Below are positions 1-8,930 of a stretch of 64,000 nt of DNA, piece after piece. The notes below the pieces were generated by a model. The model did no database searches and was not told where the DNA came from. It worked only from the letters and a program-made list of their open reading frames with translations. The position numbers were made by a program, and so were the translations under genes. This DNA comes from Chitinophaga horti (GTDB lineage Bacteria > Bacteroidota > Bacteroidia > Chitinophagales > Chitinophagaceae), in contig NZ_CP107006.1 of assembly GCF_022867795.2 (NCBI RefSeq), positions 3,782,001 to 3,846,000 on the forward strand. The letters are read 5' to 3'. How positions within the stretch are numbered: the stretch's first letter is position 1; each line of letters opens with the position of its first letter.

Positions 1-34
1 GCAACTACCACGGCACGCCGGTAGTTGCTTTGTT
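1..34 (+). terminator. Rho-independent terminator of an upstream gene
   Basis: A 9-bp perfect stem (1-9 with 20-28) is followed by a T-rich tail, TTTGTT. The tail lies on the plus-strand side, so it most likely ends a plus-strand gene outside the window. It also lies just past the stop of the minus-strand FAS1 gene, but no T tract is seen in that direction. Confidence 0.55.
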
Positions 35-53
35 AAAACAGGATAAATAGCGA

Positions 54-1004
54 TTATGGAAGCAATACCTGGTCGACCACATGGATAACACCATTAGTCG
101 TTACCATATTGGCAGAGGAAATGCTGGCGGCAGTCGTGTTCTTATTACCTTTCACTTTCGCACCGCCGGTTAACGTAACCGTCAGCGTAGCACCGTTCAC
201 TGTCGCTGGTTTAGCACCTTCGGTGAGGTCGCTGGAGAATACGCGTGATGCTACTACGTGATAAGTAAGAATGCTGGTAAGCACTGCTGGATCAGCTGCC
301 TGGATAGCCGCTACGTTCGCAAAACCTGCATTGATGAACGCCTGGTTAGTAGGCGCAAAAACCGTAAGCGGACCAGCGCCGGAAAGTACCTGTGCAACGT
401 TGGTAGATCCCGTGCTGGCTCTCACTACCGCAGCAACCAGGAAGCTAAAATTCGGATTAGCCTGCGCTGCTTCTACGATATTGCCGCTTGGTGGCATGAG
501 CACCGTGTTGATCACGTGTATCACGCCGTTGCTGGCCATTACGTCTGCCTCTAATACAGTGGCGCCGTTCACAAATACGCCATTCGCATTTTTGGTAACG
601 AATATGTCCACGTCTGCTGAGGTTTTAACAGCCGTGTTGCTGGCAGTGGCAATCGCCGATGAAGCGATCTTCTGTCCCACAACATGGTACATCAAAATCT
701 TTTTCAAAGTTTCAGCGGGAACAGCTTTGATTTTAGCCTCGGTATCAAATCCCGCTGCTACAAATGCTGCGTTGTTCGGTGCAAATACGGTGAAGGGGCC
801 GGTACCAGCCAATACGCTTCCTAAACCGGCATGTGCCACGGCCACGTTCAGGAGGGAGAAGTTGCTGTTGGTTGCCACGATGGCAGCGATACTCTTGTTC
901 GTAGGTTGGTCGTCGTCCTTACTGCAAGCGCCCAACAATACTGTAGCCAATACAACCAGCATCATCATACCCCGCTTAACCAGGGGTAAAGTAGTTTTTT
1001 TCAT
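54..1004 (-). CDS. FAS1 (fasciclin) domain lipoprotein, two domains
   Basis: Predicted surface or periplasmic lipoprotein with two tandem fasciclin-like (FAS1) domains, which in other bacteria act in adhesion or matrix contact. The start used is the ATG at 1004, giving an MKKTT start, a hydrophobic stretch and a lipobox (LLGACSKDD), a proper signal peptide; an ATG 24 bases upstream only adds an unlikely leader. Each domain shows the FAS1 signatures: TVFAPNNAAF with YHVVG and NGVIHVINTVLMP in the first half, TVFAPTNQAF with YHVVAS and NGVIHVVDQVLLP in the second. It stands alone, divergent from the DUF4382 gene. The ligand cannot be inferred. Confidence 0.9.
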   Translation of the reverse strand: MKKTTLPLVKRGMMMLVVLATVLLGACSKDDDQPTNKSIAAIVATNSNFSLLNVAVAHAGLGSVLAGTGPFTVFAPNNAAFVAAGFDTEAKIKAVPAETLKKILMYHVVGQKIASSAIATASNTAVKTSADVDIFVTKNANGVFVNGATVLEADVMASNGVIHVINTVLMPPSGNIVEAAQANPNFSFLVAAVVRASTGSTNVAQVLSGAGPLTVFAPTNQAFINAGFANVAAIQAADPAVLTSILTYHVVASRVFSSDLTEGAKPATVNGATLTVTLTGGAKVKGNKNTTAASISSANMVTTNGVIHVVDQVLLP

Positions 1005-1267
1005 AACATTTGGTGTTTTTGAAAACATACCAAACGGAATGCCATTTAGTATTTTTAAATACTATTATTGTAGGTATCTCACATAAATTTGTCTTTTTTA
1101 ATACTATTTACAGTTATAAATACACTTCACTTCTTCTAAAAGTGTGGACAATTCGGTACAAGTAGTATTTTTTTACACCACATTAAACCTACAACCAAAA
1201 CCGCTGTCAAAACCAAAGTCCGCCTTAACCGGATACACCTTTTTAACCATCATTCAAACGAAACACC

Positions 1268-1786
1268 ATGAAACCACTGCATTTCATTATCGCGGGCACT
1301 TTTTTGATCGGCACCTTCGCTTCCTGTAAGAAAGAAGAAAATAAGTCGACCGACCTTCGCATCAGGCTCACCGATGCTCCCTATGACGCATCGGAAGTGA
1401 ATGTTGACATCGAACAGGTACGCGTTAAATTCAGCGACGACAACAGCGATACCGAAGGCTGGATCGACCTGGCCACCACGGCAGGCATCTACAACCTCTT
1501 AGATTATCAAAATGGTGTGGATACGCTGCTCGCACATGCGGTTGTGCCTACCGGCAGACTAAGAGAAATCAGGCTCGTACTGGGTAGCGATAACAGCATT
1601 AAAATCGGTACCAACGTTTACCCACTCACCATTCCCAGCGGCAGCAGTAGCGGGCTAAAGATCAAGCTGGATAAAAACCTTCGCCCGGACCTGGACTCCG
1701 TAATCGTAGACTTCGATGCGGCATTGTCTATCTTCCAGGAAGGAACCGGCGATTATAAACTTAAGCCCGTACTGAAAATTAAATAA
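1268..1786 (+). CDS. DUF4382 domain lipoprotein
   Basis: A 172-residue predicted lipoprotein. The N-terminus MKPLHFIIAGTFLIGTFASC is a signal peptide ending in a lipobox with Cys20. The rest matches the DUF4382 pattern: a core opening with LRIRLTDAPYDASEVNVDIE, then VRV, WIDLA, LLDYQNG and VPTGRLREIRLVLG, ending in LKPVLKIK. The fold is probably an all-beta, carbohydrate-binding-like sandwich, and the function is unknown. It is monocistronic, followed by a strong hairpin at 1951-1980. The divergent FAS1 lipoprotein gene next door may be related in function, but this is only inferred from position. Confidence 0.85.
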   Translation: MKPLHFIIAGTFLIGTFASCKKEENKSTDLRIRLTDAPYDASEVNVDIEQVRVKFSDDNSDTEGWIDLATTAGIYNLLDYQNGVDTLLAHAVVPTGRLREIRLVLGSDNSIKIGTNVYPLTIPSGSSSGLKIKLDKNLRPDLDSVIVDFDAALSIFQEGTGDYKLKPVLKIK

Positions 1787-1950
1787 GAAACGGAGAAAGA
1801 GTCACCCGCTATCTGATCACCAGAATGGCAAGTGAGAAGGAAATTTCGGGCGATAAAGGGTGAAGGTATACTTATAGTATAGAGGCCTTCAACAGGGGCG
1901 CGGGTTTCAGAAGATCAGGGTATAGAATGGAAATAAGATCCATATACGAA

Positions 1951-1990
1951 TAGAGGCGCCAGTACATGCTGACGCCTCTATTTCGTTTTA
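1951..1990 (+). terminator. Terminator hairpin between convergent genes
   Basis: TAGAGGCG (1951-1958) pairs with CGCCTCTA (1973-1980), and the inner CCAG/CTGA can extend the stem. A TTTCGTTTT tail follows on the plus strand. It lies between the DUF4382 gene and the convergent GH127 gene and may serve both. Confidence 0.7.
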
Positions 1991-3997
1991 TCGCCTGTTC
2001 ACAACAGGGAACTGTGATATTCTCAAATTTGTACAGCCATAAGGCACTAACACGATGTCTTCTTCCTCAGCCGCCGATTCGAAGCGGTAAGTGATGCTGA
2101 AAGGCAGCGGTCCGGCCATTTCATTGTATAGTTGCCAGGAAGGTATCCTGCGGGCTTTCGTTTTGATTTGCACGGGTGCATTGTCCAGGTTCCAGGGGTA
2201 GGTTGCGACAATAGCTTTCTTTTCAAACTGATACTGTTCCTCCATTTTCTGGCGGTCTGTCTGTATCAGCCCGTAGTTCCAGGGGGTTGTTGGCCGCACT
2301 TCGTAAAACTCAGGTCCACCATAGTTGTTCGGGTGACCAGGATTTTTTACCAGCTTGGTCGACTCTCCTATCTTCAAGGCATATACGAGCGGACCGCGTT
2401 CTACAGAAATAGCGTTCTCTTCCCAGGTGTTGCGGTAAATGTGCATAGGAAGTGTTAACTCCACTACATCTCCATCTTTCCAGGTGCGGCTGATTTTTAC
2501 GACCTGGTTGCCTTCCGGCTGTGACCAGTTCTCGCCGTTTACTTTGATGGTCGCGCTTTTACACCAGGCGGGAATACGCAGGTGCAGCGGGAAGGTAACG
2601 GTCGATTTCTTAGCAGTATTAAATACAAAACGCACTTCCTCGTTAAAAGGATAATTGGTTTCTTCTTTAAAACTTACAGGCTTGCCGTTGATCACCGTCT
2701 TCACGTCGCTGGCTGCGTACACGAGGGCGGCCAGACCACTATCAGCCGTGGTATACCAGAGGTTCTGTGCGAACTTGGGCCAGCCCTGGTGCATGTTGGC
2801 CGTGCAACAAGGGAAGCCGGTGAGCAGGCCGTAACATACATCTGTACCATCGTGGTTCGTTTCGAAGTTGCGCATCTTATGTGTCGCCATCACCTGGTTA
2901 GCCTGCTGAAAATACTGGCGGGTCAGGAAGTCGTCGGAAGCCTGTGCAGGTAAAGCATTGAAGGCAATTTTTTCAAGATGATCTGCAAAGGATACCTGGC
3001 CGGTAATTTCGAGCATGCTTTCCAGCGAGAACATCATTTCTACTGCGGAACAAAATTCAGAACCCTGGGTAGGATTGTTACCATGCAGCGTTTCGTCGCC
3101 ACCATAGAGGCCGTGGGCCATGCCATTGAACTTACGCAGATCCGCGAAACCGGTCTGGATGGCATCCAGGTATTTTTGTTCGGGATGACGTTGATAGTAG
3201 ATCATCGGTTCCTTGAATCCCTGCGCCAGGTTCACACAGTGGATGCTGCCTTGCGTAGCCAGCAGCTTGCGGTCGAGGAAGGCGGTGGTGTAATCGAAGG
3301 TTTGTTTGTGCAACAGGTCGCCGAGTTCCAGCAGAAAGTTGTCGCCGGTGATGTTGTACAGCCAGTACACGAGCATCAGGTTATCGCCACCCCTGTACTT
3401 CGCCCAGAAGGTCCAGTTGTCGAGGGGTTTGGACGGCAGTTCTTTCAGCTGGTAACGGAAATAATTAGTCATCAGTTTGATCACACGCTGGTCGCCAGTG
3501 GCAGAGTAGTATTGTTTCAGCACTTTCAGCATCACCATTTTCGGCCACCAGTCACGACTATTGTCGCGCTGCACGCCGGGTTCCGGACCGTAGTCTTTCG
3601 ACGGACCAAAGTATCCGTCGGGTTGCTGGCTTTTAATCGCCCACTCTACCCAGGGTTTGGTTTTAGCGATCAGTTCTTTATCGTCGAGCAGATACGCGAG
3701 TGGCAATAGTCCGTCGAGCCAGTACGGACCACGCTCCCACTGGTCGCCGTCGCCGCCCAGCCAGCCGTTGCGGTTGCCCATGACAGAGGGGTATAGGCGG
3801 TCGAGCTGACCGGTAGCGCCGGTTTTTTGCCGGACGAGCATCTCCTTCAGCCAGCCTTGCGCTTTGATAGCCCCCAACGGCAATTCGCGGTAAGGGTTCT
3901 GTCGCAATGCTGTACGCTGCGCTTCGCCTGTGGCCTGGGCTGATGTGTGTAATACTCCGCCAAGACAAATGGCAGCCAACATGATCTTTAATCTCAT
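1988..3997 (-). CDS. Glycoside hydrolase family 127-type beta-L-arabinofuranosidase
   Basis: A secreted 669-residue protein of the GH127/DUF1680 type, whose characterised members release L-arabinose from beta-L-arabinofuranosides. A signal peptide ends near SAQA (residues 18-22). The catalytic domain begins with LPLGAIKAQGWLKEML and has the ERGPYWLDG and QPDGYFGP motifs of an (alpha/alpha)6 barrel. The zinc-binding set known from the GH127 enzyme HypBA1 (Glu, Cys, Cys-Cys) can be aligned here as E314-F-C316 and C397-C398 in GFPCCTANMHQ, so an active enzyme is likely. It is the last gene of the susC-susD-GH127 cluster, 95 bases after susD, with a terminator-like hairpin between. The exact substrate is inferred from family only. 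Confidence 0.82.
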   Translation of the reverse strand: MRLKIMLAAICLGGVLHTSAQATGEAQRTALRQNPYRELPLGAIKAQGWLKEMLVRQKTGATGQLDRLYPSVMGNRNGWLGGDGDQWERGPYWLDGLLPLAYLLDDKELIAKTKPWVEWAIKSQQPDGYFGPSKDYGPEPGVQRDNSRDWWPKMVMLKVLKQYYSATGDQRVIKLMTNYFRYQLKELPSKPLDNWTFWAKYRGGDNLMLVYWLYNITGDNFLLELGDLLHKQTFDYTTAFLDRKLLATQGSIHCVNLAQGFKEPMIYYQRHPEQKYLDAIQTGFADLRKFNGMAHGLYGGDETLHGNNPTQGSEFCSAVEMMFSLESMLEITGQVSFADHLEKIAFNALPAQASDDFLTRQYFQQANQVMATHKMRNFETNHDGTDVCYGLLTGFPCCTANMHQGWPKFAQNLWYTTADSGLAALVYAASDVKTVINGKPVSFKEETNYPFNEEVRFVFNTAKKSTVTFPLHLRIPAWCKSATIKVNGENWSQPEGNQVVKISRTWKDGDVVELTLPMHIYRNTWEENAISVERGPLVYALKIGESTKLVKNPGHPNNYGGPEFYEVRPTTPWNYGLIQTDRQKMEEQYQFEKKAIVATYPWNLDNAPVQIKTKARRIPSWQLYNEMAGPLPFSITYRFESAAEEEDIVLVPYGCTNLRISQFPVVNRR

Positions 3998-4021
3998 AAT
4001 CTCAAATTTAATAACGCTTAT

Positions 4022-4065
4022 TCAAAAAAGAAACACGGGGCATGCGTAAGATTACGTACCCCGTA
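4022..4065 (-). terminator. Stem-loop between susD and the GH127 gene
   Basis: On the minus strand ACGGGG (4064-4059) pairs with CCCCGT (4040-4035), with a second CGTAA/TTACG stem inside, followed by GTTTCTTTTTT. It looks like an intrinsic terminator inside the operon and would lower expression of the GH127 gene relative to susCD. It is preceded by TTTTTGTCTTAG, a motif that recurs beside the hairpins at 34.5-35.2 kb. Confidence 0.6.
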
Positions 4066-4092
4066 TTCCTAAGACAAAAACAAAAATCAGGT

Positions 4093-5685
4093 CTACTTCA
4101 GCTTTGGATTCGCGTTAACCGCTACCTGCGGAATCATGAACGTGGCCCTGTCGGCACCCTGCGGTTTGTGCGACAACCAACTTTTCGTAGTGTATACGCC
4201 AAACCGAATGTTATCGCGACGGCGTTGTGCCTCCCATGCAAACTCCCAGCCCAGCTCGTCCATGAAACCACCGAACGGCACAACAGCTGTATTTCCCGGA
4301 TCCACCAACTGATAATTTTCTACGTAACCATACTGGTAGCGCGTATTGCCGGTAAGCGCAGCCCCGCTGACATTCGCCTTGACAGGATCTGTAAAACTTC
4401 TCCGGCGCACATCTGTTACCAGCAATGCCGCACCGTCTGCGTCGCCCGTCCGCATCATACACTCGGCTTTCATCATCAATACCTGCGCGTAGCGAAAGAA
4501 CGGAAAATCATTACTCAGGTCGAAGCGCGCACCAATCTTGATCTCGAACTTATTCATGCGATAACCTTCCGCTTCGCCGGTGAACAGTCCGTCGGGCAGG
4601 TTCTTTGTGAACACCAGGTTCTGACCGGCAATGTCGTAGGAGCCTTTTAATGGCGTGGTGCCGTCCAGCGCAAACTGTTGTCCCATCAGCCAGGTATCAC
4701 CCAGGCGTTTATCGGCGGGATCGTAGGTATCGATGAACTGAGGCACGCCCATCGCGGAGCCCGAGCCCCAGGGCGTTATTTGCATCGCGCGTTTATCACG
4801 CAGTGCGGCATGCCAGGAAAACATGTCTACAAAAAAGCCTCCACCGCGGTTTTCATCAAAGGGGATGGCGAATACGATCTCCGGCGAGTTTTCGTTCTGC
4901 GTTCTGAACACATCGCGGAAGTTGTCTTCCAGGCTGTACTTACCACTGTTGATGATCTCGTTGCATTGGGTGAGGCAATCGCCCCACTTATCTTCGCCCA
5001 CATATACTTTCGCGTTGAGGTAGATGTTGGCAAGTAAAGCCCTGGCAGCCCATTCATTGAAACGGCCATGCATTGCCGTGCCGTTAGTTTTACTAAGATC
5101 AGGAATCGCCTCATTCAGTTCGGTCACAATGAAATCATAGATATTTTTTCGTGTTGCCTTTTCCGGTAGTTCGGTACCGATCGTGGTAACGAGCGGCGCA
5201 TCACCGAAGTTGTCGCATATCAACCAGTAAAAGAAAGCCCGCGCAGCCCGCATTTCCGCGATCAGCGATTCTTTCGTCACACCAGTTGGCGGCGGCACTT
5301 TACCCGATTCCAGTTGAGCGATGACCCGGTTGGAATTGGTAACGCCGCGGTACAGGATGTTCCACATGTTGAGCAGCTGCGGGTTTTCGGAGTTCCAGGT
5401 GTGCAGGTGCATTCTTTTAAAAATGCCGCCGTCGTCCCAGCCGGAAGGGTTGGCGGGCATCACCAGTTCATCCGAAGTGGTTTCCTGCGCCATATAAAAA
5501 TTCGTATGACCGAACAGGCTGCGCATATTCGCATATACAATGCCCATTGCCGTCGTAGCATTATCGTAGGTGTAGTTTTGTTCGGTAACGTCGGAATATA
5601 CGATCTCGTTCAGATCGCTGTTGCAGGCGCCCAGCATAGAGGGAGCCAATGCCAGGGCCAGGATGCATTTTTTAAAACGTGTCAT
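4093..5685 (-). CDS. SusD/RagB-family outer-membrane nutrient-binding lipoprotein
   Basis: A 530-residue SusD-type protein, the surface glycan-binding partner that caps a SusC transporter. It has an N-terminal signal peptide with lipobox (MLGACNSDL). SusD hallmarks include an RAARAFFYWLICDNFGDAPL segment in the TPR-like N-terminal half, a conserved ARALLANIYLNAKVY segment, and a C-terminal region with FMDELGWEFAWEAQRRRDNIRFG. Its start lies 12 bases after the susC stop, so the two are co-translated. It ends 95 bases before the GH127 gene. Together they form a small glycan-utilisation locus, probably for arabinose-containing glycans judging from the enzyme. Confidence 0.93.
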   Translation of the reverse strand: MTRFKKCILALALAPSMLGACNSDLNEIVYSDVTEQNYTYDNATTAMGIVYANMRSLFGHTNFYMAQETTSDELVMPANPSGWDDGGIFKRMHLHTWNSENPQLLNMWNILYRGVTNSNRVIAQLESGKVPPPTGVTKESLIAEMRAARAFFYWLICDNFGDAPLVTTIGTELPEKATRKNIYDFIVTELNEAIPDLSKTNGTAMHGRFNEWAARALLANIYLNAKVYVGEDKWGDCLTQCNEIINSGKYSLEDNFRDVFRTQNENSPEIVFAIPFDENRGGGFFVDMFSWHAALRDKRAMQITPWGSGSAMGVPQFIDTYDPADKRLGDTWLMGQQFALDGTTPLKGSYDIAGQNLVFTKNLPDGLFTGEAEGYRMNKFEIKIGARFDLSNDFPFFRYAQVLMMKAECMMRTGDADGAALLVTDVRRRSFTDPVKANVSGAALTGNTRYQYGYVENYQLVDPGNTAVVPFGGFMDELGWEFAWEAQRRRDNIRFGVYTTKSWLSHKPQGADRATFMIPQVAVNANPKLK

Positions 5686-5697
5686 GATCTGTCTTGG

Positions 5698-8600
5698 TTA
5701 AAAGGTGAAAGATGCGCCAAGCGTAAAGGTGGTGGTAGCAGGATAACGATCGCGGTTATCGAAACCAGGTGTAAGTCCCGATACACCTACTTCCGGATCA
5801 ACACCGGTGTATTTGGTAAAGGTGACCAGGTTAGAACCTGATGCATATACTCTCAAACCCTTTATCGCTACCTTCTTCAGCGGGATGCTGTAGCCGATCG
5901 TTACGTTGTCGATCTTCCAGTAATCACCGTCTTCAATATAATAACTCAGGTAATTCAGCGACTGATCATCCGCCAGCGGGCGTTTGCCATAAATGTTATC
6001 ATAAGCGGAAGTAAGCAGGTTGCCACGTGTAAGCATCACCGGCGCCGCATAAAACATACGGGGCGAGTTCAATACCTGGAAGCCGAAAGCACCGCGCATG
6101 GTCACATTCAGGTCGAAGTTTTTATAACTCAGGCTGTTGTTGAAGTTGAGGTAATGCTTCGGCAAACCATTACCGATAATCTGTTTATCATCCGCCTGCT
6201 GCTGCGCGATCGGCTTGGCTGCTCCATCTTTCCCTTCAATGATCCAATACCCGTTTTCATCAATATCGACGGACTTAAAGCCCCAGAAATTACCGATAGG
6301 CTGACCAATCTGTATCCTTGCCAACGCCTGCTGAATGGGCTCTTCGGTGGTACCGGCATCGAAGTAACCGGCTGCCAGCTGAAAGTTTTTATCGGACAGT
6401 GACAGCAGTTTATTTTTATTGGTAGAATAGTTGATTGACGTATTCCATTTGAAATCCTTTTGATCGATGGCCGCTACATTCACCTGGAATTCGATCCCCT
6501 TGTTTTCCATAGACGCCGCATTGGCGCGAATGGTATTATACAGATACGGCGGCGTAGGCACCGAATAATCTAGTAATAAGTCGCGTGTAGTGCGCTTGTA
6601 AAGGTCGAGCGAGCCGGTTACGCGGTTGTTCCATAAACCATAATCAAGACCGATGTTCGCCTCCTCTTTTTTTCCCAGCGCAGGTCAGGATTCGCATTGG
6701 TAGATGGATTGATCGCCTGTACCCATTGTCCGTTCACCAATGTATAGGTATCGAAGTTCAGGCGGTTGAGCGACATGTAGGGATCGTTGGGCTCTGTACC
6801 GGTAATGCCGTAACCACCGCGCAACTTCAATGCACTAACAGCTTTCACGTTTTCCATAAAGCCTTCGTTCCGTATATTCCAACCGGCGGATACGGCCGGA
6901 AAATTACCATACTTGTTGTTCACACCAAATTTGGAAGAGCCTTCACGACGGATGCTAGCCATCAGCAAATACTTGTTTTTAAAGCTGTAGTTCAATCGGA
7001 AGAAGTACCCGATCAGTTTATTGCTACTTTGATAGGAGTTCTGCGGCGCCTCTCCCCTTGCGAGTGCCAGTCCGGCCCCGATATTATTATAGGAAAAATC
7101 ATCTGTCGGAAAATCCCAGTTCTGCATCCAGTAATCCTGGTAGTTCGTTTGTCGCCAGCTGTAGCCGCCCAATACTGTGAAATCGTGATCGGCGAAGCTG
7201 CGCTGGTAGTTGACCGTAAGTTCCAGCAAATCTTCCTGCGAACGCGTGGTACCGCGGGAGGCGTAGCCATTGCGGCCGTCGCGCAAAGTGGAGTAGTGTT
7301 TCTTGCTTTCGTAATAACCGCGCGTACTGTTATTGAGGTCGCGGGAGCCGAGTAACATCACATCGAGGCCTTTGATCGGGGAGTAAGTAACGGTACCGAT
7401 CGTACGGAAATTGGCCTGCTGATTTTTGCCGTCCGTTTCCATCAACAGCGATACCGGGTTGGCGTAGGCGGTTTTATCTGTATGTTCGGTCCAGTTACCA
7501 TTGGCGTCTTTTACCGGGTCGGTGGGATTATACGTAAGACCGTTGCGGTATACATCGCCGCGGTAGGCACCACCGTCAGAACCGGAGAAGTAAGTTTGCT
7601 GGCTGCCGCTCAGGTTGGCGTTCAGGCGAAGTTTTCCATCCAGCATACGATGATTTACTTCGATACGTGGATATAAGATCTTGTTATCCGAGCGCAGGAT
7701 GAGCCCCTGCATGCTGCGGTAGTTCAGGTTAGCGATGTAGCTCGTATTTTTAGAGCCGCCGCGCAGGGAGAGGTTATATACCTGCGAGATGGGCGTGCGT
7801 GTAATTTCATCGATCCAATCGGTGGTAGCACCATAGTCGTAAGCGCCTGGTTTGCCTTGCGCCACCAGCTCGCGGTATTGCGCAGCATTCATAAAATCAA
7901 GTTTACGGGTGATGCGTTGCGCCGTTACATAACTGTTTACGTCAATCGTGGCAGGCATTTCTCCTGCCACTTTACGCGTGGTGATAAGTATCACGCCGTT
8001 CGTACCTCTTGTGCCGTAAATAGCGGCGGCAGATCCGTCTTTCAATACATCGATCGATTCTATGTCTTCCGGCGCTACCGTGGTAAGCGTTCCCGGCACA
8101 CCGTCGATCAGCACCAATGGGGAAGTACCGGACGTGATTGTTGTGATACCGCGAAGATTGATCTGCGCCGTACTCGTAGGATTACCATCTGGCGTAATCA
8201 CGTTCAGCCCGGCCACTTTGCCGCGCACCAGTTGGGCAGCATCCTGCACGGCACCTTTCACGAAGTTTTCTGATATCACGCTGGCAATGGCGGTGGTTAC
8301 CCGTTCGCGCTTCTGTGTGCCATAACCGACAACCACAACGGCGTTGAGCGAAGTTTCGGTAGCGAGCAGCTTTACATTGATCGTGCTGCGATTGCCGACC
8401 ACGACTTCCTGCGGGGTGAAGCCGATATAACTGAATAGCAGCGTAGCGGATTCGCGCGGAACAGCGATACTGTAATGACCGGCGGCATCGGTCGCCACAC
8501 CGGTACTTCCTCCTTTGATCCTGACGCCCACGCCTGGCAGCGGCGTGCCGGATTCGTCGGTCACCGTTCCCGACACTTTCACTTCTTGAAAATAGTTCGT

Positions 8601-8714
8601 AGTTGGCTCGTACTCTCCTATCGCCCTGGCGGGATGGGAAAAGAGCGCCAGCGGGAGCACGGTAATTCCTACCATGGCCACCCAACCGGCCGGAAGAAGT
8701 AAGCTTCTTTTCAT
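5698..8714 (-). CDS. SusC/RagA TonB-dependent transporter, frameshifted in this sequence
   Basis: Outer-membrane TonB-dependent transporter of the SusC type, about 1,005 residues if repaired. The N-terminal part (8714 to about 6674) has a signal peptide, a CarboxypepD_reg-like domain (VSGTVTDESGTPLPGVGVRI), a TonB-box-like region and a plug domain (SVISENFVKGAVQDAAQLV). There is no STN domain, fitting control by the divergent kinase/regulator pair rather than by an anti-sigma factor. The barrel continues in another frame from about 6666 to 5698 and ends in TTFTLGASFTF. The two parts meet at a run of seven T (plus strand 6667-6673). One more base, or a -1 slip at the A AAA AAG heptamer there, gives an unbroken, typical SusC sequence (NPDLRWEKKEEANIGLDYG). 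The transporter identity is certain; whether the gene is broken in the cell is not. Confidence 0.9.
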
Positions 8715-8917
8715 AACGGTCAGCTAATTTATTTGATAACAGGATGTAAACACCCGCTGCACATAATGGCAGTACGGTTTATTTTGGTTGTTTGCAACAA
8801 GCTTCAGTGGATCCAGGAAGCGAGTCAAAATAACAAGAATTAAAAATGATGGGCTTAACACTCCGTATCATAATTCTCCCAATTTGTATCAGCCCTGCAT
8901 TTTGCCCCCGTTTTGGC

Positions 8918-8925
8918 TATTTTTG
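8918..8925 (+). promoter_or_regulatory. Bacteroidota -7 element upstream of the sensor kinase gene
   Basis: TATTTTTG matches TAnnTTTG exactly and ends five bases before the ATG at 8931, so the transcript would start at or next to the start codon. No convincing -33 element was found. Confidence 0.5.
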
Positions 8926-8930
8926 AAGGG

